Assembly (NCBI GenBank): GCA_030280995.1 | Contig: JASXTE010000026.1 | Location: 283,091-347,090 of the forward strand | Length of the DNA stretch: 64,000 nucleotides | Source of the DNA: Hemileia vastatrix | Lineage: Eukaryota > Basidiomycota > Pucciniomycetes > Pucciniales > Zaghouaniaceae | Direction: 5' to 3' | In this document: positions 1-12,842 of the stretch, piece after piece | Position numbering within the stretch: the first letter of the stretch is position 1 | Layout of the letters: each line of letters starts with the position of its first letter | The notes under the pieces: model-generated | Told to the model about the DNA's origin: nothing | The model's database searches: none | The model's input: only the letters and a program-made list of their open reading frames with translations | Position numbers and translations under genes: made by a program

Positions 1-1665
1 CGATGTAATCAGCTTTCTCTTTGCCAACTATTGAATTCACCTAACCAGCCTTGCAGTTTTCAAATTAACGACATTCCTCCATCTCAGCAAATTATCGCAA
101 ACTGCCTCGAACAGTGCAATAACTGTAAGTTAATTATCCAGTCATGAATTATTGGCAAAACCATCTGGAAGATTTTGTCGAATTTCCAAAAAATTAAAAC
201 TGGTGTAAAAATTTAAGTCTCTATGATGTCGTTTGCACTGATCACGGTGATCATCCGAATATCTTTACATTATCAGTTGAAGTCACAAAAAACTTAAATT
301 CCTGACTGAATGATAGTTTTTAGGAGTCAATCGAATTTGGTTGGTCGACTGATGGGGCAAAAAAGATCGTGTGATTTTACGATAATTCAACTTTTGAAAA
401 TTGTAAAGAATCTCGGGCATTTCACCTCAGTGAACACCATTCTGAATTTTTTTCCTTACTTACATCTAATTGTTTTAAAGTATGTCAAAGTGGTGAAGAT
501 GACCAATCAAGTGATTAAACGACCACTCAAAAGATAAGCAAGATGATGAAAAACGTTCTCGTATGCTCATCAAATAGTCGTTGCGACCTGCTACATCAAG
601 TTCGTGCTTCTGACCATCATAAGTTTTACCTTGCGAAAACTCAATTTCAAAGATTATAAATTTGCCAATCTCACATTCAACCAATTGCACTTTTTTTCCA
701 AACTCCGAGAATAATCGCATCTTTCATAGTGCTTTCCGAATCTCTGATAATAACCACTTACCTTAATAAGGTTTCTTACATTGCACTATTGCACTGGATT
801 GTCCTGCTTAATTAGCTTTGAACTATAAGTTTCCATAACAACTTCTCTAATGTAAAAATTCTCTCTTTACGATGCGTAAGGATGATGTCGTTCGTACTTA
901 TTTTAAACATTTGTGAAATATATTCACACTTCTTTCAAATCAACCTGTGAGTCACCAAAAGTGCCATTCAACATCATTTCCAAGACTTGAGTGCAATGAC
1001 GACGATATTTTGAACTACAAGATTGAATTCTCTAGTTCTTTTAGAAATCTTGAATATCAAATGTTCTAATAAACAATAGTTAAAAAAGGTCTCAATTTGT
1101 TCCTTCCGTGTTAAATTCGCAAAGCAAATGTCGCATTGGAATAAGACGCACCCTGGTGGTGAAAAAGGAGATTACGGACGCAGACGACGATTCAACTGAA
1201 AGCAATTTACTCGATAATTGATCGATTGGTAGCCAAATCGAGCACAAACTAATCAATCCTCCAAAATCCTCTCAATCAGGCCTTGGAGAATCTAAAGACG
1301 CCAAGCTGTAATCACTGAAAAACTATCCCCTCATTAACTAGCCATGCGAAGGAAATAAGAGTATCAGCAAAAGATTCTATTTGATTGCATCAAAATTTAT
1401 TCCTTCGATTGAACTGTCCTTGACTTGGAAGAATCTTTCCTTCAATCAACAATTCAATACATTTGGGATTGTAGTAAAGATTGTAACTTTTGTCGCAGGT
1501 GTTGTAAATTTTAGTAATTCTACTCGAACATTCAAGATTTTTACATGGATGGAGAATGTCCAATGGACCATGCAAAATAACTATGAACCATGTGACTGTG
1601 TTAACAATTGCATATTGAAATATGATTTGTTGTTGATTGGTATGCATGACCAGTACTCTGAGTGA
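1..1665 (+). pseudogene. Cysteine-rich coding-like fragments, possibly decayed or partial DEG/ENaC-type channel
   Basis: Three plus-strand pieces look like exons. Bases 1-124 read open, contain six cysteines including an NCLEQC motif, and end at a GTAAGT donor; the gene would continue leftwards out of the window. Bases about 925-1070 read open and end in a stop after a Cys followed by YKIEFSSS. Bases about 1502-1640 follow a TTTTGTCGCAG acceptor and contain CDCVNNCILKY. Cys-x-Cys-x3-Cys followed by Tyr, and a Cys-Tyr-then-serine-rich strand, are features of the extracellular domain of DEG/ENaC (pickpocket) sodium channels. I cannot join the pieces in frame, and I do not see the second membrane helix with its Gly-x-Ser filter. 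They could be a decayed gene, two partial copies, or chance. The identity is a guess. Confidence 0.22.
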
Positions 1666-1699
1666 CGACAATGAAACCTAACAATGGTAAAATGTCTAT

Positions 1700-3690
1700 T
1701 TTGGTTGCCTAGAAGAGGCAAGTTGTTCTGTTCAACTTGTCGATTTGTGCACCTGGTTATTCCTTCTGACCTATCGACCTTTATTGCTTGTGAATAGCTG
1801 TAAGCTGTAAGCTGTAGGCTGATGCAGGTTTGCAGAATCCTCATCTATTTACCAAAGTTCAAGTGAAATATCAATTGGATTGGTATGAAGAAAGAAGAAG
1901 AAGTAAAACCTTATCACACACTATCCAGGCTCATTGGTCATGTAAATGAGGTAAATTCAACTAGTGGACTGACAATGACTGTGAGACTGGCTCAATGATT
2001 AATTGTCTGATTCGAGTGTGATGAAAAAAATATAGAATACTTGATTGAGTATTATTTAATTGACAAGTATGGTAAGATGATTTTGTATGATACATTGGTT
2101 TTATTCAATTAAATTACACAGTTCATTCACTCAAGTTACTCAACACAATTGTTGACAATTAAGGACATATAAAATTTGGCACATTCAAACATTGAGTAAT
2201 ATGTGTGAGTGAATTGTGAGTGAATTGTGACTGAAGATAATGTGGAGGAAGAAACAAGTGAGTATGGAAATTTTCTTCCATCCATAATAATGTGTCTTGT
2301 AAGTATTGTGTTCAAGGGAGACATTTTACTGACAATTTTTTTTTTGTTATCTTTTTTCCCCTTCATGTCTGCAGGATGGATACATTTGCTTTCCTATTCA
2401 CCTAGGAACCACTTGAATGTACTTGAGTGTCCAAAATAACCCAGATGGTGGGGGATGGCGAAGAAGAAAAAAGGAAAAAGAAAAAAAATAAACAAAAAAT
2501 CCTCGACAAGTTTTTATGTGTGTTCTTTCCGTTTTTCATTGTTTCGAGCAATTGGAAACAACTCAGAATACAACAGAACTGTTCTAACAACGCATCAGTT
2601 TTAAACAGTTGTGTGGAGGCCTCTTGGACCTCACTTCCTTTTTACAAGCATTTATTACACCAGTGAGTGAGATACAAAACATTGATTCATCTTAAGGCAC
2701 TTTATGGCTCATTTTTTCCCTTTTTGTTCTTTTTCCCTTTTTGTTCTTTGTTGTCTGTTCAGTGTTGTTTTGTCTTCTTGTTCTTTTCATTCTTTTGTTC
2801 TTTTGTCCTTTTGTATTTGCTACGCTACACTTTAATATGTACCCCAGACATTTACATTAGAACACACTTGTCAAGTCTCTTTTTTGTACGCTTGATCTTT
2901 AGATGTACTTGATCTGTATTGCATGTAAATTAATTCAATGGTTTACTTTTTATGCCAGACAACACACACATACACACACACACATGAAACACCAAAGGAT
3001 ACAATTTTATCCTTGCGACAAAGTGAATCCCAGATGTTGGTGAATTAAATCTTGTGTCAATAATTTGACCGGTCGATTGGATGAAACTGGGGATGTTTGA
3101 TCAACACCAAATAACATCAGTCAGTGACAATGATGTTGTTCTGGTTTGATCATCCTGGATGATTACATTTGCCACACCGGTTAATTGATTTGCGTGCTGA
3201 TGGACACTTGAGACGGCAAATCACTTGGTTCAATGCAAAATGGAAATACACAGGATGCAACTTCATCCTTCTTTTTCTTTTTTCTTTCTTTTTTTCTTTC
3301 TTTTTGCTTTCTTTCACTTTTTCTTTCCATTTCTCTTTCACTCCATTCCTCGAATCTCTCAGTTCGGCTTGTTAGACGACAAAGTAAAACGTTTACTGAA
3401 TTTTTTTTCTCTTCTTCACTCAACAGGAGACAGAGTTGATTGGTCTGTGTGCACTATTCTTTCTTTTTTTCCTCTTTTTTCTTCTTCTTACTTCTCTGCT
3501 GTAGCAAGATGGAGAAAAAGAAATTTGGTATAACGGAAAAGACCATAAGCTGAGGAATTCGAGTGAAGACAAATAACTTACAGTAAAAAGAGTAGGATGT
3601 TCAGAGGGAAAAGACACAGGAAGTGGATAAGGATGAGCATGAGGATGGAGATGAGGATGCTTGGTTGTTCTGTTGACTGTACACTGTACA
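1700..3690. other. Intergenic: simple sequence, no supported gene
   Basis: This stretch lies between the cysteine-rich fragments and the kinase gene stop. It holds T-rich and CT-rich tracts (2340-2360, 2700-2820, 3270-3350, 3400-3490), a short CA run near 2960-2985, and a duplicated GTAAGCT string at 1800-1815. The open frames here are Phe/Ser- or Lys-rich readings of these tracts. It probably contains the 3' untranslated region of the kinase gene, but I see no clear polyadenylation site that settles where transcription ends. Confidence 0.6.
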
Positions 3691-3697
3691 CTGTTAA

Positions 3698-4043
3698 CTA
3701 TTGAGGAGAATACTTTCGTTTAGATTCGGAGGACGTAGAGTGAAGTGGATGAACGAAAACTTCCATTGGAATCATGTAGTCATTATCTGTATCCTCATTG
3801 ACATTGGAATCAGTTGAATTTGTTGGTGGCCGATGTTGGTTGTTGTTGTAACTAGGGGTGACTTTGATGAGGCAACTACTTGTACTGTTGGTGGACCGAC
3901 TGCTGAGAGGTTCAACTTGTTCCACTGGTACGCTCATGGAATTAGATGTTGACTCACTAATACTGTCACTAAGAGGATCTGCCTTTTCAGGGTGACTCAG
4001 TATGGATATTTTGTTCTGTTGTTGCCTTAGTTGTTGTTGTTGC

Positions 4044-4089
<46 letters not shown>

Positions 4090-7000
4090 GATGATGATGA
4101 TGATGATGTGGATGTTGTTGATGCTGGTGATCAACTTGTTCTTTACCTTGATTTTGTCTGGTGTATAATTTTACTCTTGCTCTTACTGTTGATGTTGATG
4201 CTGCTGATGCTGCTAAAGTGAATGATTCAACTGATTTGTCGGTCAATTCTTCACTGATGACCTTTTGACATGATGATGGAAGAGTTTCTTTGTCACACTT
4301 GCACCACTTACGCGGCGATTTGAAAATAAATGATGTGACCATTGATGATGATTCCTTTTTGTGCCTTTCATCCTCTTCATCCTCATCATCATCATGGTCG
4401 ACGATTGTTGAAGTACTTGTTATTGTTGCTGTCGTTGTTGTAGTTGTTGTTGTTGTTGTATTTGTTTCATTCTCGTTGCTTACTGATGCAATTTGTTGCT
4501 GTTGTTGTTGTTGTTGTTGTTGTAACGATCTTCTCTGTCCAGTTTTGCTGGACACAGCATCATCATCGCTGATTACATCATCACTTTTTTCTATAGCCGA
4601 TGAATCAAATGTTCTTTGATTTTTCACAGATGAATTTCTATTATTACTAAATTTACTGGACAATTTAACATGTTGTTGTTGGTGGTGTTTACTTGATTGT
4701 GAATATATGCAAGATGTTGATGTTGGTGTTGATTCATTATTGCCATCAATTGATGAAAGTTGATCATCATCTTTTGATGAATGCTTCATCATCATTGATT
4801 CATTATCAGCACCAGGAGGTAATTGATGATCATTAAGTTGAGCATCAGAAGAATTAATTTCTTCTAATTCATCGAAAGAACTTTTCTTCTTAACAGATGA
4901 ACGTGTTAACAATCGTCGACGGTATGGATTTACTTGATTAATAAATATATCAACTAATTGAGTAAAATTAGCTCGATCTTTAGGATCTGTTTTCCATGTT
5001 GATGCCATCATTTTATAAATAAAATCTGGACATTCATCGGGTGGAATGAGAAGAATTCCTTGTTGAATCAATTTGACAACCTGAGAGAAATAAATGATAC
5101 AACAGTTAAACTTACGACTGAATAAGAAATCTCTTTTTCTCTTTTTCTTGCTTTTCTTCTTTTTCTTCTTTTTCTCTCCGTTCTTTTACTTCTTTTTTCC
5201 TCCTTTTCTTTCCTTTTGTGAATTTAATCATGCGATTGAAAGTAAATGGACAAAAAGTATCAACCGACACACAAAAGTGATAACAATTAGCTTTTTATCG
5301 ATTACCCTGTCACATGTTACATGTAAATGCTCTGATAGAATAAAATGTTCTGTTCTATGTTGTTCTTCTTTCCTTTGATTCGTTCACTTCTTTCCCTCTT
5401 TCCTTCTATTCTTACTTATTCTTTGTTCTTTCCGTCAGTTCGATTGTTCAGTCAAGTGAATTGATTCTTACTTTACTCGGTTGGATTGTTTGTACTATGT
5501 ACTAGAACTCAGTGCACAGTGTACAGTAACTACTTGACAAATCAAATGGCAATTGACACACGATGAATAAATATCTACACCATTTGACCTGATACAATGT
5601 AACAGTATTTGTGTGTGTGTGTTTGTGTCGTCGAATTTACAAATCATCTGACAGATTGAATAAATGACAGACAATTTTGCAAAAGTTCTTCTCATCGTTC
5701 TTTCAAACAGTTAATTCCAGTTAATTGGGTTACTTACTTCTTCGTTGGAATGACCATAGTACGGTTGTTTACCGTGTGAAAATATTTCCCAAAGAACAAC
5801 ACCGTAAGACCAAACATCACTTTCAAATGTGAACTTTCCGTATAAAATGGATTCTGGACTCATCCATCGAATTGGTAAAACTCGAATACCACTGACTTTG
5901 TAATAATCACATGTATAGATATCACGTGACATACCAAAATCTGATATTTTAATTGTTAAATTTCTTTCCGATACCAAACAATTTCGTGCAGCTAAATCAC
6001 GATGAACGAAATGTTGTGATGTTAAATATTTCATTCCATTAGCTATTTGAGCAGATATCCAGACTAAATCGTTCTAATAAAGTTGATGTTAATGTCAATA
6101 TGAGAAGGTAAAAGGAAAGAAGGAAAAAAAAGAAAAAACTTTTATCAGGTGTCTTGTGTCAACTTGGTTAATGGTTAATGATGATCAATCAGTTGATTAT
6201 GTCACCAGTCGAATAAATTTTATGTTTATCTTGTTCTTTGTTGTTAGAACTTTATCATTCAACAGGACAAGACTCAAACATAACAACAACAACAACATGA
6301 ACAGCATGAACAACATGAACAGCATGAACAACAGGAATTTTCTTTTCTTGTTGTTGTTGTTGTCATCATCTTTGGATAGCAAGCGAATTACAAGGGAAAA
6401 ATAGGTGAATTGTGTCAATGAATGGTTGGACGATGGTGACATTCAGTGATCACCATGTTAGCCCTAAATCACCTGAACAAGGTGAAATCTTGTTAAAGTG
6501 TCAAATGACATGGGACATCAAGTAAATATCTACAAAGAAAGAAGACCGTTAATGTCATCGTTTCATGGACACAAATGACCATGACAAATTTGAAATATGC
6601 TGGAAAATGATGACACTAGACTGATGGTCAGTGTGTGTTTAGTAGCAAATGATAAAGTATCGATCGGTGTTGACGTCATACCGACATCTCGACATCTCAA
6701 CATCTTCACATACAAATGAATAAAGTACTAATTCTTTACGACTTGACAAAGACGATGATGTTGGTGATGATGAAGACGATGATGACGATGATGACGATGA
6801 TGACTAATCAATATCATCAACTCTCTGACCTCCTGTTGCTGTGTACCTGAAAGAACTTTGTTACTTTCATTTAATCCTCTCTCTCACTCTCTTTCACTTT
6901 CTTTCTTTCTCACTCACTCAATAACACACAAGAAGAAATGAACTCTGTGAAAACCTTGAAGGATAAAGAAAAGAGAAGAAAAAAAAGGAAAGAACAAAAA

Positions 7001-10000
7001 AAACAATCTATTTGTAGATAAATTGTTCACTCAAACAGACAAATAAATAAAGGACAATCCTGACAAGTGATGATCAAATGGATACACATGAAGAGAATCG
7101 AATAAGAGTAAAGAACAGGATACAACATAAAATAACACTGAACATCACACAGGAAACAACAACACAAGATACAGAATGATGAGTACATCCAATGTCTAGA
7201 CATTGTTGAGTGTGTTCACGATGATGTCTTTCACTGTCTTTCACTTTCTTTCATTTTCTTTCACTTTCTTTCACTTGATGTTGCAGTGATTTAATATTTT
7301 GACACAATTCAATGACCGAATGACACTTTGTATTACTCTGTATAACTTTTTATCACACTTTCAATCACTTCTTACCTGAGTTAGGCAAATGTTGGCGTAT
7401 TCAGATGACGCACCAGTTGATGCAAGTTGCTTCGATCTGGGTGCTCGTGATCTCAAAAACTCGGCTAAATCACCATTTGTCATGTACTCGAATACAATAC
7501 ATGGCATGATATTTTCTATGGCTGTTGATGTTGTATTGATGTTGTTGTATACAAAAGGGTAAAACAAAAGAATTAACATAAATGGACACAAATTGCAAAT
7601 AATTGTTCACTCGAATGAAGGATGAAAGATCACGCGGACAAAAATGTGATTAAAGAACAACTTACAACTTATTCGACTTAGAACAAAGAATTAAGAAGAA
7701 AAAAGAGAGTTCTATTGCTAAAGAGTTGTAAGTTGTATTCTATTCTATTCTGTTCTACGTTTTGTAAGTTTGGTTGTAGGCGTACCTTGAGTTCGAAATA
7801 TTCCCAATAGTTTGACGATATTTGGATGATCAAAGGCAGAGAGTATTTCAATTTCTTGTTCAAAATCTAATTGTGATTCAATACTCAAACCTGATTTAAG
7901 TACTTTTATCGCAACGTCCATGGAACATTCATAACTGGTATTGGCGTGCATTCGATAGATTCCTGTTTGAGAAGTATAGAGATAAACGAATTGTATTCCA
8001 TCATTAGTCATCAGGTAAATTGAGGATGAAATTGATCTGTCAGTAGTCACCAAGATCACCAACATCGACAACATCGACTACATCAACAACATCAACAACA
8101 TCAAGTGTACAACAAGCACAACAACGGCAACAACAACAACTGTCCAACGTCTAAATGTGACAGACAGACCACAAGAGTGGACAGATAAAGTAACCAGAGG
8201 CTGTTAAAGATGGTTAAAGTATTTTCCTTCTTCTTCTTTCCTTGCCTGCTTCTACTGACAGACTGATTGAGTGTTAAAATGTGCATCAAGTGAATAATGT
8301 TATATTAAATATTTGTACACCCCACAAAACTCAATGTACTCAAGGTTTCGCTTTTTTATCTTATTTTTTACTTCTTTTACTTGGTTTACTTGGTTTACTT
8401 CTTTTACTTCTTGCGATGAGAAGAGTAAAAGCAAATAATAAGCCCACGGCTGTTGGAAAAGGATATGAGTTTTTCATCGCCCTTATCTCCATCTTCTCTG
8501 TTTGAACACTGTGAACTCAGTCACTGAGTGTACGTCCATGTCTATCCGTTCTGTCTGTCTGTGTGTATATGTATGTGGTATGCGGTGAGTTGTGGCTGGT
8601 GAATTCGATGAGTCAGTCATCGTCAGTGTAAACGTGAATATAGAAATATTTGACTGGGACAAGGTTTTACTTACCTTTGTACACTCGACCAAATGCACCT
8701 TCACCGATTTTATCATTTTCGGAAAATGTTACACTGTCCCTTGATATTTCGATTTGTGACATGAGTTTGTTCATGTTGTCACTGTGAAAAGGAAGAAGAA
8801 AGAGAAAGAAAGAGAAAGAAAGGAAAAGAAAGATACAAGATGAAGGATGAAAGATGTTGTTGCTGTTGCTCTTTCTGTACTTGCTGTTGGTCATGAGTTT
8901 ACTAGTGATGATGATGCACTTACCCAGGATGATAGTTTGGATTATTGACATATTGCTCAATACATTTAGCAAGTGACCCTTTAGATGGAGGTGGAACAAT
9001 AGAACTTCTTCCACGTTCTGACGTCCCAGCAATTACATGAAGCCATTTTTTCTTTGTTATCAGTAGAACTGTCATTGTTATTACAACAGTTGCCAATATT
9101 GCAATGCCGATCAATGAGTAAAAAAAGTAAATATTCAGTGTATCCTGAAATATAAATATATCAAAGTGAGTGAATATACTTTTTATTTTATCTTTTCCTT
9201 CCTTTTCTTTGTATGTTTGTATATTTGCTTGTCTTTACTTCAATTGTATACTTTCTGTTCTATTGAAATGCATCACATTTTTTCCATGACATTGTTCACG
9301 CTGTTCTACTAACCTGAGGACCTTTTGGCAGGAGAAATGGATTTGAATTGGTGAAATCTGCACCTGAAAGGTATAAAAGAACATATAAAGAACAAACCAA
9401 TCAACTGTTACTCATACATTTGTACACTTGTACACTTGTACAATGTCAAAGTCTCAAAGTTCTCCCAAAGTCGAAAGACAGGATCAATTTGTCATTGAAA
9501 TGTTCTCATGGTGACAAAATTTCTGTCAATTCTGTCAATTCCATCAATTGACACGACAAGGTTGCTCATCAATCAAGTAACTTGATTTATACGGTTACCA
9601 TCATGTGACTTGACCATCCATTGAATATTAATCAATAACTTTAACTTAACAGAATAAGAAAGAAATAAAGAAAGAAAGAATAAAAGAATAAATTTAAATT
9701 TACCATTATCGTAAACAGTGTGTGAATTATTTAAACTGTGATCGCACTTGTTAGTTTCATTCCAAGGTTGAAGATCTTCCGGACAAACACAGATTGAAGT
9801 TCCGTTTGGAAAATCATGACAACCAGCTTCGGGTGCGGGACCTGATTTAAAGGATCACAATTGTAATCAATTCAATACAACAACAACAACAACAACAACA
9901 ACAACATTTATCAACTTACACAATATATCCGCTGAATTGCTGCAATTTAGTCCTTTGCGATCTGTTGAAAAGAAATCAATTGACAAAAGAATTAACTCAT

Positions 10001-10999
10001 TTGTTGTCTGGTTCATTCATCAGAACAAAACAAAACAGATCAAAAGAACTTTTTATTTTTTCCCTTTTCATTGACTAAACATTCTTTAACATGGTGAATT
10101 CGGATTTGGTAAAAAATATAAAAAATGTAAAAAGTGAAAGTGTTAAAAGATTACCCCACGATACAAACCTGAAAATGAATTAAGTTGTGTTTGTTGTGAA
10201 GGAAAAGTTTTGATTGTTTGAAGAAGACTCGAAGGATCGTGAAGAAGATTCTGAGAAGTCGGATTAGCAAGCAAGTAACTGTCTGATACTGAGGAAGAAG
10301 AAGATGATGATGATGATGATGATGATGATCCATGATGCGATGGTGGATTGTTCTGTGATGTTTGATGCAGTTTAAAAAGGAAAGAACAGAGAACAATATT
10401 TATATAGAATAAAAACTCAACAGTAGACAAGATCAAATAAAGATTAAAAGTAAATTCACAATGAATTAAAGTAAAGTGAAATAACACAGAACATTTATAT
10501 AGTAATATAATATTTTTTTCCTCTTCTTCTTCATCTTCTTCTTCTTTGTCTACTCTTTCGAAGAAAAGGAAAAAAAGTTACACAATTTTAGTTATAAAAA
10601 GAACTTTGTCATGGCAAGAAATTTTTCATCAAACTGATTAAACTTGACTTTGAAGAAGAAGAAGAAGAAGATGAAGAACAAGTAACAAAGGAATAAAGAA
10701 AAAGGAGAACAAATGCGATTCATATTTACACTGTGAACACTTTGATCGAAGTATTTACTCGACGATGAAGAAGATGAAGAAGGAGAAGATGAAGATGATT
10801 TGAACGACGGATGATTCAAATTGAGTACACTTGTTTTTGTTAATGTTGTTGTTGATGCTGATGTTGTTGTTGCAGTTGTTATTATTGTTGTATCTGTAGT
10901 TACACTTTTACTTTCACTTACAGTTGTTGGTGTGACTTTTCCCGTGAGTGAAATTCGTACAGAACTGGGAGCAACTTTATGATGGTGACTTAGCATCAT
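3698..10999 (-). CDS. Receptor tyrosine kinase, Trk/ROR/MuSK group, with poly-Q C-terminal tail (11 exons, 5' end uncertain)
   Basis: A single-pass receptor tyrosine kinase that would phosphorylate tyrosines on itself and partners. Exons in transcript order: 10730-10999, 10169-10352, 9920-9961, 9704-9841, 9314-9363, 8924-9144, 8675-8781, 7786-7962, 7376-7515, 5738-6073, 3698-5080. All joins have GT-AG ends and keep phase, giving 1015 residues. The ectodomain is short: a Ser/Thr-rich stretch, then about 70 residues with six cysteines. A membrane helix lies near residues 234-256. A juxtamembrane NPNY follows, like the NPxY docking sites of Trk and MuSK. The kinase domain (about 310-600) shows [28 protein letters not shown] and an IYTCDYY activation loop, so it looks active. 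The tail of about 410 residues holds poly-Q, poly-H and poly-T runs. No signal peptide is visible, and a stop lies just upstream of this Met, so a first exon is probably missing. Whether it is Trk, ROR or MuSK is open. Confidence 0.88.
4017..4107 (-). repeat. Coding CAA/CAT microsatellite (poly-Q and poly-H) in the kinase tail
   Basis: On the plus strand this is a TTG run followed by ATGATG units. In the kinase reading frame it gives six His followed by more than twenty Gln, nearly all CAA. A second CAA run lies at about 4496-4522. Near-pure codon use suggests recent slippage and length variation between individuals. Confidence 0.9.
5081..5737 (-). other. Last intron of the kinase gene
   Basis: This intron separates HSNEE from VVKLIQQG within the kinase C-lobe, at phase 0, with a GTAAGT donor and a TTTCTCTCAG acceptor. 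It holds CT-rich tracts at 5130-5215 and 5390-5440 and a GT run near 5612-5626. I see no gene in it. Confidence 0.8.
6074..7375 (-). other. Longest intron of the kinase gene, rich in simple repeats
   Basis: This intron joins ICLTQ to [13 protein letters not shown] at phase 0. It contains a CAA run and an ATGAACAGC/ATGAACAAC repeat at 6280-6335, a GAT/GAC tract at 6752-6803, and CTTTCA repeats at 7220-7275. I see no coding signal beyond repeat-derived open frames. Confidence 0.8.
9878..9906. repeat. (CAA)n microsatellite in a kinase intron
   Basis: About nine CAA units lie just upstream (plus-strand coordinates) of the small 42-base exon at 9920-9961. It is noncoding and typical of the window. 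Confidence 0.85.
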
Positions 11000-12054
11000 T
11001 TGGTCACTTTTAACTGACACTTAACTGCAAAACATGATGACGATTACAAGGAAATGTGTTGAAGAAATTTGTTATTTCTTTGATGTATTTAACTGATTTA
11101 TTTCTTTCACTTGTCACATGTTCTGCCTGGTACATGGATGTTGGTAGAACTGACGAACTGACGAACTGACGGACTGACGACGACGTCGAGTAATGGAAAG
11201 ATCGAGTGTGATAGAACATTATTCTATTCTGTGTGCGCAGTGAAAGAAAAAGAGTGAGCGAAAGAGAGTCAAAGAGAGGCAAAGAGAGAAAGAACATGCA
11301 CAGTTGCATCGTTCGAGTGAATTGTTGGCCTGTACACTGTTCGATCCACCATCACCACTACAATCCCGTACACATTTGTTTCTTTGAGTTATTTTGTACT
11401 GACTTACAAATACCCGTCACCAACTTGGTCAACTTGACTGGCGCAAACTTTTTTTTCTTTACACTGTAGTAGTAGCAGTAGTAGTTGTTGTTGTTGTTGT
11501 TGTTGTTGTCCCATTTTGTTGTTGGTTTTTTTTTCTCTCTCTTTATCTTTCTCCTTCTTTCTTCTTCAAGTGTGATGTGATCTCGCCCCTTTTTCATCCT
11601 GTATAAGTGGCTTCTTTGTCGAATAATTCACGCTGACCCTGTTCACGGTCCACCAATTGATCTTATTGTAACCTTGTGCCAACACTTACTGTCAATTGAT
11701 GACATTTGACAAAAGAATCAAATATATATCATCAATTTAATACTCATTCATCCTTCTTTTGCCTTCTTTTACTCTCTTTTACCTCTTTTCCACGTTCAAT
11801 TAAACGCTGAAAACGTTCATCCTGTGATATTTGAATAATTGTCAAAAGGAAGGAAAGAGTAAAAAAGAACTTTTTTTCTCCCTACTAAGAAGTTCTTTTT
11901 TCTCTTTCATCGCTTCATTCACTTAGTGAAAAGAATTCAAATTGAAAAAATTCACATTTTTTTCTTCTTTCATTTTTTTCTTTTTCCCTCTTTTTTCGTA
12001 AGTAAGTAAGAAAGTCAAATAAATTATGTAGCAATTTTATTTGAATAATTTTAA
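11000..12054. other. Gap between the kinase and the protease homologue
   Basis: This interval should hold the missing 5' exon of the kinase and the 3' untranslated region of the protease homologue, but I can place neither. It contains a tandem ACTGACGAACTG/GACGGACTG stretch at 11145-11180, a purine tract at 11240-11300, a (TTG)n run at 11484-11509 and T-rich tracts at 11875-12000. Confidence 0.55.
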
Positions 12055-12802
12055 TCAATTTGTCATAAAAATGAAGCAAATTGCAATCATATGTAAAAAT
12101 ATTACGTTAATTGACCAACTGTTAATCATTGATGATGGCGAAAAAGAAGATGATGATGATGATGATGAAGCAAATTTATTTGAATGGTACGATTTGATGT
12201 AATCTTGAATGATTGATGCATACTTGTACATTGGAACATATGTTTGCATGTAGATGAATTGTGAGTTGATGAAAGATGTTGATAAGTTAGAACAAGCTAA
12301 ACCGTACAAATTAGCGAGTTGATTAGTTTGATCAATGGTAATTACTGGTGAACCTGGTAAAAGGTAATAATGTGTTTGTGGCAAGTATTTAATACAAAGT
12401 ACATCTTCAACATTGGAAGTTAAACAATGATGATGTGACATTTTAACACTTGTCAGTCTCATCTGTCGTTCTTGAACATTAGAACCGCCATAAGTTGACC
12501 ATCCAATGGCTAAAGATTTAAATGAATCTTTTGAATCTTTGACACTTGAATCGTCTTGTGACGATGATAAACACATAAAATCTGCTTCATCATGTGTCAA
12601 CGGAGTAGATAACTTGAGCAAAACTGGAAGACAAGATGATGAAGATGATGATGATGGCGAAAAAGAAGATGATGATGACAAATTGGAGGTCAGTTGATTC
12701 ATGTTGACTATCTGAGTGACACTTCGAGCGTAAATTGTGTCACTTTGTCCTTGTTGTTCTTTTCTTGGTGCAATGACCATTCTTCCCTGTTGATTGAACG
12801 TA

Positions 12803-12842
<40 letters not shown>

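Noticed and set aside
4290..4619. Plus-strand open frame of Cys, Val and Ser runs
   Set aside because: It is the antisense reading of the kinase tail's CAA and ACA repeats.
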